Counted from the first letter of the stretch, positions 27,260 to 36,089 are shown. The stretch is DNA of 64,000 nt from Campylobacter concisus (GCF_003048835.2 NZ_CP060705.1:1550001-1614000); one strand, 5' to 3'. Translations and numbers: made by a program. The notes: a model not told the origin generated them from the sequence alone.

Positions 27260-29548
27260 GTGAAAACCATACAAGAAAATTTAAAACTTTTTTACATCGG
27301 ACTAAAAGACAAAGAGCCATTTTTTTATAAAAACAAGGACCTAACCACCCATGCAGCCATCATTGGTATGACTGGTAGCGGCAAAACAGGCCTTGGTATC
27401 ACGCTTTTAGAAGAGGCCTGCATAGACAACATCCCCTCTATCATCATCGATCCAAAGGGCGACATCACAAATTTAGCCCTCACCTTTCCGCAGATGAGAG
27501 CGGAGGATTTTTTACCTTATGCCGATGAAGCAGAAGCGGCAAACAAAGGTCAAAGCGTAGAGGAATTTGCCGCCTCTCAGGCCGAGCTTTGGAGAAACGG
27601 CATAGAGTCTAGCTTTCAAGACCTTGAGCGCGTAAAAATTTTAAAAGATAGTGCTAGCTTTAACATCTACACACCAAAAAGCTCATCTGGCATAGGCGTG
27701 GCACTACTTAGCGACTTTGCTTGCCCAAATATTAGTGACGAAGAAATTTTTAGCAACTATATAAATTCACTCGCAGCGTCAGTGCTCTCGCTTATTGGCA
27801 TGAGTTCTGAGGATATGAGCTCAAAAGAACAGCTGCTAATATCCACTATATTTGAGAGCAAATTTAAAGAGCAAAAAGACGTCAGCATCGAAGAGCTCAT
27901 AAATTTCATAGCAAATCCGCCGTTTAAAAAGATAGGCGTTTTTGACGTGGATACCTTCTATCCAAGCAGTGAGCGTCTAAAGCTTGCCATAAAGATAAAC
28001 GCACTCATCGCAAGCCCAAGTTTTAAGGGCTGGACGCAGGGCGTTAGACTTGAAATTTCAAAGATGCTTTTTGACGAAAATGGCAAAGCAAAGTGCAATA
28101 TCTTTACGATCTCACACCTAAATGACGCTGAGAGGATGTTTTTTGTCACGCTTTTACTAAACGAGATCATCGCGTGGATGCGTGGCACAGAGGGCACTAG
28201 CTCACTTAGAGCGATCCTATATATGGATGAAATTTTTGGCTTTTTCCCGCCAAACGCAAATCCGCCGTCAAAAACGCCTATGCTCACGCTTTTAAAACAA
28301 GCCCGTGCATTTGGTCTTGGCTGCGTTTTAAGCACGCAAAACCCGGTCGATCTTGACTACAAAGGCCTTAGCAACATCGGCACTTGGTTCATCGGTCGCC
28401 TCCAAACAGCGCAGGATAAAGCCCGCGTGATCGACGGCCTAAGCGGCATCGCAGGCTCAAACCTAGACAAAGCCTCACTTGAAAATCTCATATCAAATTT
28501 AGCCAAAAGAAATTTCTTACTCAAAAATATAAACGAGGACGGCTTAAATGTCATCTCCACGCGCTGGGCACTTAGCTATCTAAAAGGCCCGCTAAGCCGT
28601 GAGCAAATTTCAAATTTAATGAAAGATAAAAAAGAGAATTTAAACAGCCAAAATATAGATAAAAGCGAGATGAAATTTAGTGCAAAGCCTATCATCTCAA
28701 ATGCGATCACGCAGCTTTATGCTAGCTCAAAAAGCCTCACACCAAATTTACTAGCAAGCGCAAAAGTGAGAATTTATGACGCCAAAAAAGGCATAGATAG
28801 CGTTTGTGAGGTGAGCTATCTTTACGAGCTTAGTGAAAACGACAAAGAGCCAAACTGGAGCGAGGCTAGCGAAGGCATGCACGTTGATGCGAGCGAAAAT
28901 GAACCAAGCGGTGCAAGCTTTGCTGCTGTGCCAAATTTCATAACGAGCGCTAAAAATTTTGACGCTTTAGAGAAAGATTTTAAAGAGTTTTTGTATAGAA
29001 ATTTCAAATTTAACACCTTTGAGGCGATGGGAATTTACTCAAAAGAAAACGAGTCAAAAGAGGAGTTTTTCATAAGGCTTCAGGATAAGTGCAATGAAAT
29101 TTTAGAAGAGCAAACCGCAAAGCTCACGGCTAAATTTGAAAAAGAGCAAAAAAGCTTGCAAGACAAGCTAAACAAAGCCCTTGCAAAGCTTGATAAAGAG
29201 CAAAAAGATATGACAGCAAGCGGCCTTGACGCAGCTATAAATATAGGCGCAAGCATATTTGGAGCGATATTTGGCAACAAGCTCTTATCTCGCCAAAACG
29301 CCGGCAAGATCGCATCAAGTGCTAGAAGCGCAAACAAGGTCTTAAAAGAGCGAAGCGACGTCAAGCTTAGCGAGCAAAGCGTAAATGATATAAATTTGGC
29401 CATAAGCGAGCTTGAAGAGAAATTTGCAAAAGAGTGCGATGCACTAAAAGAGGCAAATGATATTAAAAACATCACGATAAATGAAACACAAATTTCACCA
29501 AAGAAAAGCGACATCTACGACGAAAAAGTCGTGCTTTTGTGGAGATGA
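27260..29548 (+). CDS. HerA-like (DUF853-type) ATPase with C-terminal coiled coil
   Basis: A 762-residue P-loop ATPase of the HerA/FtsK superfamily. Walker A is GMTGSGKT at residues 36-43; the Walker B-like strand is ILYMDEIFGFFPP around residue 320, and the sensor region is GLGCVLSTQNPVDLD. This resembles DUF853 proteins, putative DNA-translocating ATPases. After about residue 600 the chain turns into a charged coiled coil (KEQKSLQDKLNKALAKLDKEQ), then a glycine-rich hydrophobic patch (INIGASIFGAIFG) and a second helical tail. The start is GTG at 27260 after AAGGCAATTA. No NurA nuclease is adjacent, unlike classical HerA pairs. Confidence 0.75.
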   Translation: MKTIQENLKLFYIGLKDKEPFFYKNKDLTTHAAIIGMTGSGKTGLGITLLEEACIDNIPSIIIDPKGDITNLALTFPQMRAEDFLPYADEAEAANKGQSVEEFAASQAELWRNGIESSFQDLERVKILKDSASFNIYTPKSSSGIGVALLSDFACPNISDEEIFSNYINSLAASVLSLIGMSSEDMSSKEQLLISTIFESKFKEQKDVSIEELINFIANPPFKKIGVFDVDTFYPSSERLKLAIKINALIASPSFKGWTQGVRLEISKMLFDENGKAKCNIFTISHLNDAERMFFVTLLLNEIIAWMRGTEGTSSLRAILYMDEIFGFFPPNANPPSKTPMLTLLKQARAFGLGCVLSTQNPVDLDYKGLSNIGTWFIGRLQTAQDKARVIDGLSGIAGSNLDKASLENLISNLAKRNFLLKNINEDGLNVISTRWALSYLKGPLSREQISNLMKDKKENLNSQNIDKSEMKFSAKPIISNAITQLYASSKSLTPNLLASAKVRIYDAKKGIDSVCEVSYLYELSENDKEPNWSEASEGMHVDASENEPSGASFAAVPNFITSAKNFDALEKDFKEFLYRNFKFNTFEAMGIYSKENESKEEFFIRLQDKCNEILEEQTAKLTAKFEKEQKSLQDKLNKALAKLDKEQKDMTASGLDAAINIGASIFGAIFGNKLLSRQNAGKIASSARSANKVLKERSDVKLSEQSVNDINLAISELEEKFAKECDALKEANDIKNITINETQISPKKSDIYDEKVVLLWR

Positions 29549-29607
29549 TTTATAAAAAAATTAGTATTTTTTTATTATCATTTCTCTTTAAATTTAAAAG
29601 GTAAAAT

Positions 29608-30219
29608 ATGCAAAATTTAATACTTTATGCCATTAGCTACCTGCTTGGCAGCATCCCATCAGGGCTCATACTAGCAAAAATTTTTGGACATGTTGATATA
29701 AAAAAAGAGGGTAGCAAAAGCATAGGTGCGACAAATGTTTTAAGGGTTTTAAAGCAAACTAACCCAAAACTCGCCAAAAAGCTAGCCATTTTAACCGTAG
29801 TTTGTGACGTGTTAAAAGGCGTTTTGCCACTCATCGTAGCCTCTTCTCTTGGTGCAAGCCAAAGTACGCTTTGGACGATGGCGGTTTTAAGCGTTGTGGG
29901 GCATTGTTTTTCTATATTTTTAGGCTTTCAAGGCGGCAAAGGCGTGGCAACCGGAGCTGGCGTACTTGCATTTTTCTTACCAGTTGAGATAATAATCGCT
30001 CTTGTCGTTTGGTTTTTGGTTGGTAAGTTTTTAAAGATAAGCTCTCTAGCCTCGCTATGCGCGCTGATAGCTCTCATCGCATCAAGCTTCATCATCCACC
30101 CAGAGCTTGATGAAATTTACACTCACGCGCCGATCCTTATCATCGCATTTTTGGTAGTTTATAAGCACATACCAAATATCGTTCGCCTGCTTTCAGGCAA
30201 GGAGCAAAAAGTAGTATGA
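29608..30219 (+). CDS. plsY: Glycerol-3-phosphate acyltransferase PlsY
   Basis: A 203-residue inner-membrane enzyme that moves the acyl chain from acyl-phosphate to glycerol-3-phosphate, the first step of phospholipid assembly. The three conserved loops are visible: LLGSIPSGLI, GSKSIGATNVLR and FQGGKGVATGAG. About five membrane spans. The ATG follows AAAAGGTAAAAT. Its stop overlaps the folB start (ATGA), and the order plsY-folB-cosR matches C. jejuni as I recall it. Confidence 0.96.
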   Translation: MQNLILYAISYLLGSIPSGLILAKIFGHVDIKKEGSKSIGATNVLRVLKQTNPKLAKKLAILTVVCDVLKGVLPLIVASSLGASQSTLWTMAVLSVVGHCFSIFLGFQGGKGVATGAGVLAFFLPVEIIIALVVWFLVGKFLKISSLASLCALIALIASSFIIHPELDEIYTHAPILIIAFLVVYKHIPNIVRLLSGKEQKVV

Positions 30220-30542
30220 AAAGTGAAATAACAACGATCATTAAAGATTACAAATTTCAAACTGTCATCGGGATGTTTGACTTTGAGCGAGTTGCAAAGC
30301 AAGAGGTAAAAGTAAGCTTAGAATTTCGCTCGACTAGCTTGATTGATTATGTTTTGGTGGCTGATTTTATAAAAGAATTTTACAATGAGATGAAATTTCA
30401 AAGCGTAGAAGAGTCACTGGAAGCAACCTGCAAAGCGCTAAAAGAGAGGTTTGGCTCGCTTACTAGCTTGGATATGGAGATTTTAAAAACCGAGATTTTA
30501 CCAAATGCAATTGTCGGTGCAAAAATCAGCACTATTTTTTAA
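30216..30542 (+). CDS. folB: Dihydroneopterin aldolase-like protein
   Basis: A 108-residue protein of the FolB fold (folate biosynthesis: 7,8-dihydroneopterin to 6-hydroxymethyl-dihydropterin). The match rests on length, the segment FQTVIGMFDFERVAKQEVKVSLEF, a VADFIKEFYNEM segment and synteny with plsY. The consensus IGVYEHER-type start is only partly kept, so activity could be altered. It overlaps plsY by four bases (translational coupling). Confidence 0.75.
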   Translation: MKSEITTIIKDYKFQTVIGMFDFERVAKQEVKVSLEFRSTSLIDYVLVADFIKEFYNEMKFQSVEESLEATCKALKERFGSLTSLDMEILKTEILPNAIVGAKISTIF

Positions 30543-30582
30543 AAATTTATTAAAGTATCTTGAAATATTTCTTAATTTATGA

Positions 30583-30588
30583 TACAAT
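30583..30588 (+). promoter_or_regulatory. Probable -10 element for cosR
   Basis: GATACAAT, 31 bases upstream of the cosR ATG, with AT-rich sequence before it. Confidence 0.4.
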
Positions 30589-30618
30589 CGACCATAAATT
30601 TTAGTTTAAGGAAAAGAA

Positions 30619-31290
30619 ATGCGTATTTTAATAGTAGAAGACGAAGTAACGCTAAATAAGACGATTGCTGAGGGGTTGCAAGAGTTTGGTTATCAGACAG
30701 ATAGCTCTGAAAATTTCAAAGACGCTGAGTACTACATCGGCATCAGAAACTACGACCTAGTTTTGACTGACTGGATGCTTCAAGATGGCGACGGCGTTGA
30801 TCTTATAAACATCATAAAACATAAATCTCCACGCACTTCAGTCGTAGTTCTTTCTGCAAAAGACGACAAAGAGAGCGAGATAAAAGCACTTAGAGCTGGC
30901 GCTGATGACTACATCAAAAAGCCGTTTGATTTTGACATTTTAGTAGCTAGACTTGAGGCCAGACTACGCTTTGGTGGCACAAATATCATCAAGATAGACG
31001 AGCTTATCATCAACCCAGATGAAGAGAAGATCACATACCTTGGTCGCGACATCGAGTTAAAAGGTAAGCCATTTGAGGTATTAACTCACCTTGCAAGACA
31101 CTCAGATCAGATCGTATCTAAAGAGCAACTACTTGACGCTATCTGGGAAGAGCCAGAGCTTGTAACTCCAAACGTTATCGAGGTTGCTATCAACCAAATC
31201 CGCCAAAAAATGGACAAACCGCTAAATATTTCAACAATAGAAACTGTTAGAAGACGCGGATATAGATTTTGCTTTCCCAAAAAAGCTTAA
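30619..31290 (+). CDS. cosR: CosR-like OmpR-family response regulator with intact phosphorylation site
   Basis: A 223-residue response regulator. The C-terminal DNA-binding half (GKPFEVLTHLARHSDQIVS to VRRRGYRFCFPKK) is the highly conserved CosR/HsrA domain of Campylobacter and Helicobacter, which controls oxidative-stress genes. In C. jejuni CosR and H. pylori HP1043 the receiver is atypical and the protein is an orphan. Here the receiver looks complete: acidic pair Glu7/Asp8, Asp51 in LTDWML, Ser79 in VLSAKDD and Lys101 in YIKKPFD. A histidine kinase gene overlaps its 3' end. The ATG follows AAGGAAAAGAA. Confidence 0.92.
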   Translation: MRILIVEDEVTLNKTIAEGLQEFGYQTDSSENFKDAEYYIGIRNYDLVLTDWMLQDGDGVDLINIIKHKSPRTSVVVLSAKDDKESEIKALRAGADDYIKKPFDFDILVARLEARLRFGGTNIIKIDELIINPDEEKITYLGRDIELKGKPFEVLTHLARHSDQIVSKEQLLDAIWEEPELVTPNVIEVAINQIRQKMDKPLNISTIETVRRRGYRFCFPKKA

Positions 31291-32546
31291 GAAATAGATT
31301 TATACTGCAATTAGCGTCTGGTGCGATGATGCTAATTGCCGTTGTTTCGGTGATGCTCTATCACTACATAAGAGTCACCGTTTTTCAAAGTGTAGTTAGC
31401 GAGCTAAACCAGCAAGCCATATCTTACAAAAACAATCCTCAAAATTTTAATCCAAACAATCTAAAAACTTTTACTATAGAAACCCCAAACAAAACTCTAG
31501 CCACCATAAAAGCAGGCGAGCTTAAAGGTGAAAAGCCCTACCTTGTGATGCAAAAGATAAAAGATGAGAGCACAACCACGCTAACAACAAGGCTAGATGA
31601 TAGTAACTACTTAGTCCTAGAGAAAGAGACGACGCTTCAAAGCCAGATAGTAGAAGAAATTTTTATAGATATTATAATCGTAAATGTCACAGCGATACTT
31701 TTGGTGCTATTTTATGCACTATTTTTATCAAGAATGCTTTTAATACCTATAAAAATTTTAAGTCACAAGCTTACAAATTTAGATGAGAAATTTCTAAAAG
31801 AGATCGATATCAAAAGCTTGCCAGACGAGTTTTTACCACTTGGCAATAGCATAAATAGGCTGATCTCTCGCATACAAACTTTCGTTTTATACCAAAAAGA
31901 GCTCTTTGTAGGCGTTGCTCACGAGCTAAAGACGCCGCTTGCCGTTATGAAAACCAAAAACGAAGTGACACTTTTAAAACCAAGAGATAGCGAAAAATAT
32001 ATAGAAGCGCTAAAATCAAACAACGAAGCGATCAACGGCATGAATGCGATGATAGGCTCAGTCCTTGAGATAGGCCGTCAAGAGGGTGCGCAGTTTGAAG
32101 AGCCAGTAAATACCGACGTGATCGCATTTTTGAAAAAACTAGGAAAAAACTACGAGGTGCTCGCAAAAGGTGAAGAAAAAAATCTCGTACTCGATCTAAA
32201 ACCTGAAATTTTAAATCTCAACATCCAAACTAGCCTACTAACTCACATCGTGCAAAATTTCGTCCAAAATGCTATCAAATTTTCTCCAAAAAATAGCACC
32301 ATTACCATTAGCTCAAGGCTTGAAAAGAGCAAATTTATCATCGAAGTAACCGACGAGGGCGTGGGCATAGATGAGAGCAAGGACTTGTTTGCTCCATTTA
32401 AAAGATACGGCAACAAAGGTGGTGCTGGACTTGGACTATTTCTCGCAAAAGGTGCAGCACAGGCACTTGACGCTGAGATATCTATCAAAAATAGAGAGGG
32501 TGCAAACGGAGCAGTTGCAAGCCTCGTTTTAAATTTAAAAGGATAA
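31269..32546 (+). CDS. Sensor histidine kinase overlapping cosR
   Basis: A 425-residue membrane sensor kinase. It has a membrane span near residues 15-33, a periplasmic domain of about 110 residues with no recognised fold, a second span near 138-156, a HAMP-like linker, the H-box VAHELKTPLAV with His218, and ATP-lid motifs FVQNAIKFS, VTDEGVGID and GAGLGLFLAK. The start is a TTG at 31269 inside the last codons of cosR, 22 bases before its stop, so the genes are translationally coupled. In C. jejuni I recall a ferredoxin gene (fdxB) between cosR and the phosphatase gene instead. It is the natural partner for the CosR-like regulator. Confidence 0.88.
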   Translation: MLSQKSLRNRFILQLASGAMMLIAVVSVMLYHYIRVTVFQSVVSELNQQAISYKNNPQNFNPNNLKTFTIETPNKTLATIKAGELKGEKPYLVMQKIKDESTTTLTTRLDDSNYLVLEKETTLQSQIVEEIFIDIIIVNVTAILLVLFYALFLSRMLLIPIKILSHKLTNLDEKFLKEIDIKSLPDEFLPLGNSINRLISRIQTFVLYQKELFVGVAHELKTPLAVMKTKNEVTLLKPRDSEKYIEALKSNNEAINGMNAMIGSVLEIGRQEGAQFEEPVNTDVIAFLKKLGKNYEVLAKGEEKNLVLDLKPEILNLNIQTSLLTHIVQNFVQNAIKFSPKNSTITISSRLEKSKFIIEVTDEGVGIDESKDLFAPFKRYGNKGGAGLGLFLAKGAAQALDAEISIKNREGANGAVASLVLNLKG

Positions 32547-32549
32547 AAA

Positions 32550-33998
32550 ATGGCAAAGAGAACCGCAGTGATCGATCTTGGCTCAAATTCTATGCGTATG
32601 GCAATATTTGAGCGCACATCACGCTTAGCATTTTTTATACTAGCTGAATACAAAACCAAAGTGCGACTGGGTGAAGGCGGATACGGCTCAAACAACGAAA
32701 TTTCAGAAGCTTCAATGCAAAAAGCGATCAAAGCCTTTAGCGAATTTGATAACATCATAAAAAGCTATAAATGCTCCAAAGTCCTATGTGTCGGTACTTC
32801 AGCGCTTAGAGATGCTCCAAACTCATGCGTTTTGATCTCGCTTTTAAGAAAAAAACTTGGCATAAATTTAAAAGTGATTGACGGCAAAGAAGAGGCTACT
32901 TTTGGAGCGATAGCGGCTAAAAATTTGCTTTACAATCTAGCCGAGTGCGTCACTGTCGATATCGGCGGAGGCTCGACCGAGCTTGCTAGGATAAGTAACG
33001 GCAAGATAGTCGATGTCCTCTCGCTTGATATAGGCACAGTGAGGCTAAAAGAGCTATTTTTTGATAAGAAAAATTTAAACAAACTACCTAAATTTCTGTC
33101 GCAGATCACGGCGCAGATAGATGAGCGATTTAAGTGTCCAAATTTAATAGCGATCGGCGGCTCTTTAAGAGCGATCTCATCGGCCATAATGAGCAAAAAT
33201 TTATATCCGCTCTCGTCGCTACATGGCTTTTGCTACAAGCTTAGCGACGAACAAGCCTACATCGAGAGCATCGCAAACGTTAGCGTGCTTGAGCTAAATA
33301 AATTCCCTATAAAAAAAGATAGATATGACACCATCAGAGAGGGTGCGCATATATTTTTAGCCCTTGCTAAGGCGCTAAACGCCAAAAACGTTATCACAAG
33401 TGGCGTTGGCGTAAGAGAGGGCGTCTTTTTAAAAGACTTTTTGCGTCCAAGTCTTAAATTTCCAGAAAATTTTAACCCAAGCGTCAAAAGCCTGCAAGAT
33501 CGCTTCATCCTCTCTTGTAATAAAGCCGTGGTAAGATACGCAAAGGATATTTTTGTGGCGCTTAAAAAGCTTCATGGACTAAATGAGAGCTATCTTGAGA
33601 CGCTGCTAATTGCTGCAAAGCTCCACAACGTCGGTCAAGAGATAGGCTTTTACGGTGATCACAAAAACTCAGCCTATATCATACTAAATGCCCTAAACTA
33701 CGGCTTTTCACACGAACAAAAGACGCTAATAGCCGCGGTCATCGGAACAAACGGCAAGAAAAATATTTATGAGTTTGAAAAGTATAAAAATTTATTGCCA
33801 AAGGCTGAGTGTGTAAGGTGGCTAAGCTTCATCCTTGCGCTAGCCAAGGCACTTGATATAACCTGCGAGAAGCTAAATTTAAGCTTCGAGTTTAGCGGTC
33901 ATACGCTAAAAATAGAGGGAGCAAAAGAATTTGCCATGGCAAAAGAAGAGATAAAAAAGATCGCAAAGCCTGAAATTTTCGCAATTTCGTTTGTGTAG
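32550..33998 (+). CDS. ppx: Ppx/GppA-family exopolyphosphatase / pppGpp phosphatase
   Basis: A 482-residue protein of the Ppx/GppA family, which degrades polyphosphate or converts pppGpp to ppGpp. The ASKHA-fold phosphate loops are VIDLGSNSMRMAIF at the start, VGTSALRDAPN near residue 72 and TVDIGGGSTELARI near residue 130. The C-terminal region (LLIAAKLHNVGQEIGFYGDHKN) is an HD-like helical domain. It starts four bases after the kinase gene with AAGGATAAAA before the ATG. Ppx versus GppA activity cannot be told by eye. Confidence 0.92.
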   Translation: MAKRTAVIDLGSNSMRMAIFERTSRLAFFILAEYKTKVRLGEGGYGSNNEISEASMQKAIKAFSEFDNIIKSYKCSKVLCVGTSALRDAPNSCVLISLLRKKLGINLKVIDGKEEATFGAIAAKNLLYNLAECVTVDIGGGSTELARISNGKIVDVLSLDIGTVRLKELFFDKKNLNKLPKFLSQITAQIDERFKCPNLIAIGGSLRAISSAIMSKNLYPLSSLHGFCYKLSDEQAYIESIANVSVLELNKFPIKKDRYDTIREGAHIFLALAKALNAKNVITSGVGVREGVFLKDFLRPSLKFPENFNPSVKSLQDRFILSCNKAVVRYAKDIFVALKKLHGLNESYLETLLIAAKLHNVGQEIGFYGDHKNSAYIILNALNYGFSHEQKTLIAAVIGTNGKKNIYEFEKYKNLLPKAECVRWLSFILALAKALDITCEKLNLSFEFSGHTLKIEGAKEFAMAKEEIKKIAKPEIFAISFV

Positions 33999-34449
33999 GA
34001 TAAAAGTAGCTGCGTTTTTAAAATTTGCTAGCATTTTGGCAAAAATTAAATTTTTATTATGGACTGGATGAAATATGTAAAGTGTTTTAAAATTTGCGTT
34101 TCATGTCCGCAAATATAAAGCAAACACAAAGTCCATCCTACTTGCCCCCACTCTTTTAATACGCTTAAGCGCCACTTTATCGATAGCGTCAAATAAATTT
34201 TAAAATTTCATGAACGAGTAATTTCGGCTCTGATTTTAGTGGCAAGCTTTGCGAGGCCTAAAATCAGTAGTCAATTCTTGCTAGTGAGTGGAATTTTAAA
34301 ATTTTGCTCACAATATAAATTTATCAAAAGTGAAACAAAAAAGGTCTCGAGGTTTGCTTTGTAAGCTAACACCAGCATAGCAGGCACAAAACTGCTTTTA
34401 AATTTTACAAAAAGAGTTTATAAAATTTTAGCAGCACAACGAAGCGGGG
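33999..34449. other. Gene-free intergenic region with one hairpin repeat
   Basis: Spacer between convergent ppx and the fliO-like gene. It contains one copy (34197-34306) of the hairpin family that also fills 44.2-45.1 kb, an inverted ATGGACT/AGTCCAT pair near 34058 and 34131, and a GC hairpin at its right end. No gene was recognised. Confidence 0.75.
34197..34306. repeat. Hairpin repeat, copy 0
   Basis: An imperfect inverted repeat of 110 bases. Outer arms are TTTTAAAATTTCATGAACGA on the left and the imperfect complement of TGAGTGGAATTTTAAAATTT on the right. Inner arms CTGATTTTAG (34230-34239) and CTAAAATCAG (34258-34267) pair exactly around TGGCAAGCTTTGCGAGGC. Related copies at 44198, 44509, 44823 and 44980 have different inner arms that still pair. 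Confidence 0.8.
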
Positions 34450-34463
34450 CTAAAATTCCCCGC
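34444..34463. terminator. GC hairpin at the 3' end of the fliO-like gene
   Basis: GCGGGG pairs with CCCCGC across CTAAAATT. The stem includes the stop codon of the leftward gene and is followed on the plus strand by TCATTTTAT. Likely a terminator for the convergent transcripts. Confidence 0.5.
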
Positions 34464-35328
34464 TCATTTTATCTTTGTAGTTATTTAGGCTATTTTGGCG
34501 CTCTTGTAAAAATGAACCAAGTTTTTTCTTATTTTCTTCAAAGAAAACAGCAAAGTCTTGCTCATTTTGGATCTTATCCTCGCCAAAGCTATCAAGCATG
34601 ACGTTTGAGCTGCCTACGATGACCAGATAGCGCCTATTTTCGTAGCTTAGAAGCATTAGCTTGTTTGTGCGGTCAAGATATTTTTCGTATATGATATTGA
34701 CGCCACTATTTTGGTTTTTAAGCAGCCAGTTCATCGACTTTGTGTCATTTTGTGGCTGATTTTGTGGCGTTTTAAACCCGCTAAAATCACTACTTTTTGA
34801 AGTGATATATCGTTTAAAAACATATAAAAATATAAGAAGCGCGATGAGCACACTTAGGACGATGAAGTATCTCGAATCAATATTTACCATAGGTTCATTT
34901 TCTGTCTTTGGCGTGCTAGCAGTTTCTATCTTTGCGCTAGCTTGTGGCATATTTTGCACCTGCGTTTTTGTGTTTTTTAGTGTTACGCGGATGCGAAGTC
35001 CGAAGCTGTCAGTTGTCTTTGACGCATTTACGATGATGGCATCATTTGATCGCAAATTTAGCACTAGCGAGTTTTGTTTTGGCTCAATATCTAGCTCTTG
35101 AATGATCTTTGAGTTTATATCTTTGCTCGCGCTTTGATCGTAGCTTAGAGAATTTAGTATCAAAGAGGTCGTATCTTTTTCACGCTTTTGAAAGATGTTG
35201 CCCTCATACGGCGCATCAAAGCTAAGCATGATATCGACCCTGTCGGTACGCTCATAGATATTGTATGTTAGCAAGTTTGAGGCAAAGATCTGCGTAGCAA
35301 AAAGCACAAAAAATAGTATAAATTTCAT
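34450..35328 (-). CDS. fliO: FliO-like flagellar export protein
   Basis: A 292-residue membrane protein: signal segment (residues 1-16), a ~130-residue periplasmic region, one membrane span at about 153-171 (FIVLSVLIALLIFLYVFKRY), and a cytoplasmic domain whose segment YLDRTNKLMLLSYENRRYLVIVGSSNVMLDSF has the FliO pattern. FliO helps assemble the FliPQR export core. The long periplasmic part is typical of epsilonproteobacterial FliO as I recall from Helicobacter. It overlaps fliN by four bases (ATGA), a strong contextual argument. The name is inference from layout and context. Confidence 0.68.
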   Translation of the reverse strand: MKFILFFVLFATQIFASNLLTYNIYERTDRVDIMLSFDAPYEGNIFQKREKDTTSLILNSLSYDQSASKDINSKIIQELDIEPKQNSLVLNLRSNDAIIVNASKTTDSFGLRIRVTLKNTKTQVQNMPQASAKIETASTPKTENEPMVNIDSRYFIVLSVLIALLIFLYVFKRYITSKSSDFSGFKTPQNQPQNDTKSMNWLLKNQNSGVNIIYEKYLDRTNKLMLLSYENRRYLVIVGSSNVMLDSFGEDKIQNEQDFAVFFEENKKKLGSFLQERQNSLNNYKDKMSGEF

Positions 35329-35642
35329 AAAAGTTCTTTTTTGAAGTACTGAATAACTGACTTTGAGTCCAAAATTTCATTTATCCTGATGGCTAAATTT
35401 TTCTCATAAACCATTACTTCGCCTTTTCCAAAAATTCTATTATTTATATATAGCTCCACGCTCTCACCAGCTGGCTTTTCTAGGTCTATGACCGAGCCAG
35501 CTTCAAATTTCAAAAGCTCATTTATGCTAACTGTGGTAGTTCCTAGCTCAGCTATAAAATCAACGCTTATATCCATAAGCTCATCATAACTCTTAAAAAG
35601 CCCTAGCTGTTCTAGTGTCTCTATCGCACCTTCGTCGTTCAT
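35325..35642 (-). CDS. fliN: Flagellar motor switch protein FliN
   Basis: A 105-residue FliN, part of the C-ring that reverses flagellar rotation in response to CheY-P. The SPOA-domain pattern is clear: LMDISVDFIAELGTTTVSINELLKFEAGSVIDL, then VELYINNRIFGKGEVMVYEKNLAIRI. It overlaps the CheX-like gene upstream and the fliO-like gene downstream, each by four bases, so the three genes form one coupled operon. Confidence 0.94.
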   Translation of the reverse strand: MNDEGAIETLEQLGLFKSYDELMDISVDFIAELGTTTVSINELLKFEAGSVIDLEKPAGESVELYINNRIFGKGEVMVYEKNLAIRINEILDSKSVIQYFKKELL

Positions 35643-36058
35643 TGTATCTTGTAGCCTATTTGAAATGTTCTATTTTTTATCTTATATATAAATCTCTCTT
35701 TTAGCTTTATGCCAAAATTCTCAACCTCACCCAAAAACTCAGGCGTTCCAAGCTTATAAGCATTTGACTCTTTTTCATTTAGTAGATTTTTAGCCTTACC
35801 GATGATCTGATTGGCTATCTCTTTGCAAAGATCGTCCAGATCTCCACCATCAACATCTTCGTGACCAAAAAAGGCATTCATGAAAATTTTTAAAGTATCT
35901 TTTTTAAAAAAAAGATAAAACTGATACTCGTTTTTACCCTTATAAACTGGTATGCTAGCCCCGTAAAATCCTTTACCAAGGCTCTTGCCAAACTCTAAAT
36001 CCAACCCCAAAGTATCCTTGCAAAGATAGCTTGTGGCTTCATCTATAACTTTTCTCAT
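35639..36058 (-). CDS. CheX/FliY-like chemotaxis-associated protein
   Basis: A 139-residue soluble protein upstream of fliN. The segment VDGGDLDDLCKEIANQIIGKAKNLLNEKESNAYKLGTP resembles the helix of CheX/CheC-type proteins (E...N...G), which dephosphorylate CheY-P or bind the switch. It corresponds by position to Cj0350 of C. jejuni. Phosphatase activity is not shown by the sequence; the role in motor switching is inferred from coupling to fliN. Confidence 0.6.
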   Translation of the reverse strand: MRKVIDEATSYLCKDTLGLDLEFGKSLGKGFYGASIPVYKGKNEYQFYLFFKKDTLKIFMNAFFGHEDVDGGDLDDLCKEIANQIIGKAKNLLNEKESNAYKLGTPEFLGEVENFGIKLKERFIYKIKNRTFQIGYKIQ

Positions 36059-36089
36059 ATCTCTTCCTTAAGACTTGAAATGCGCGTTA

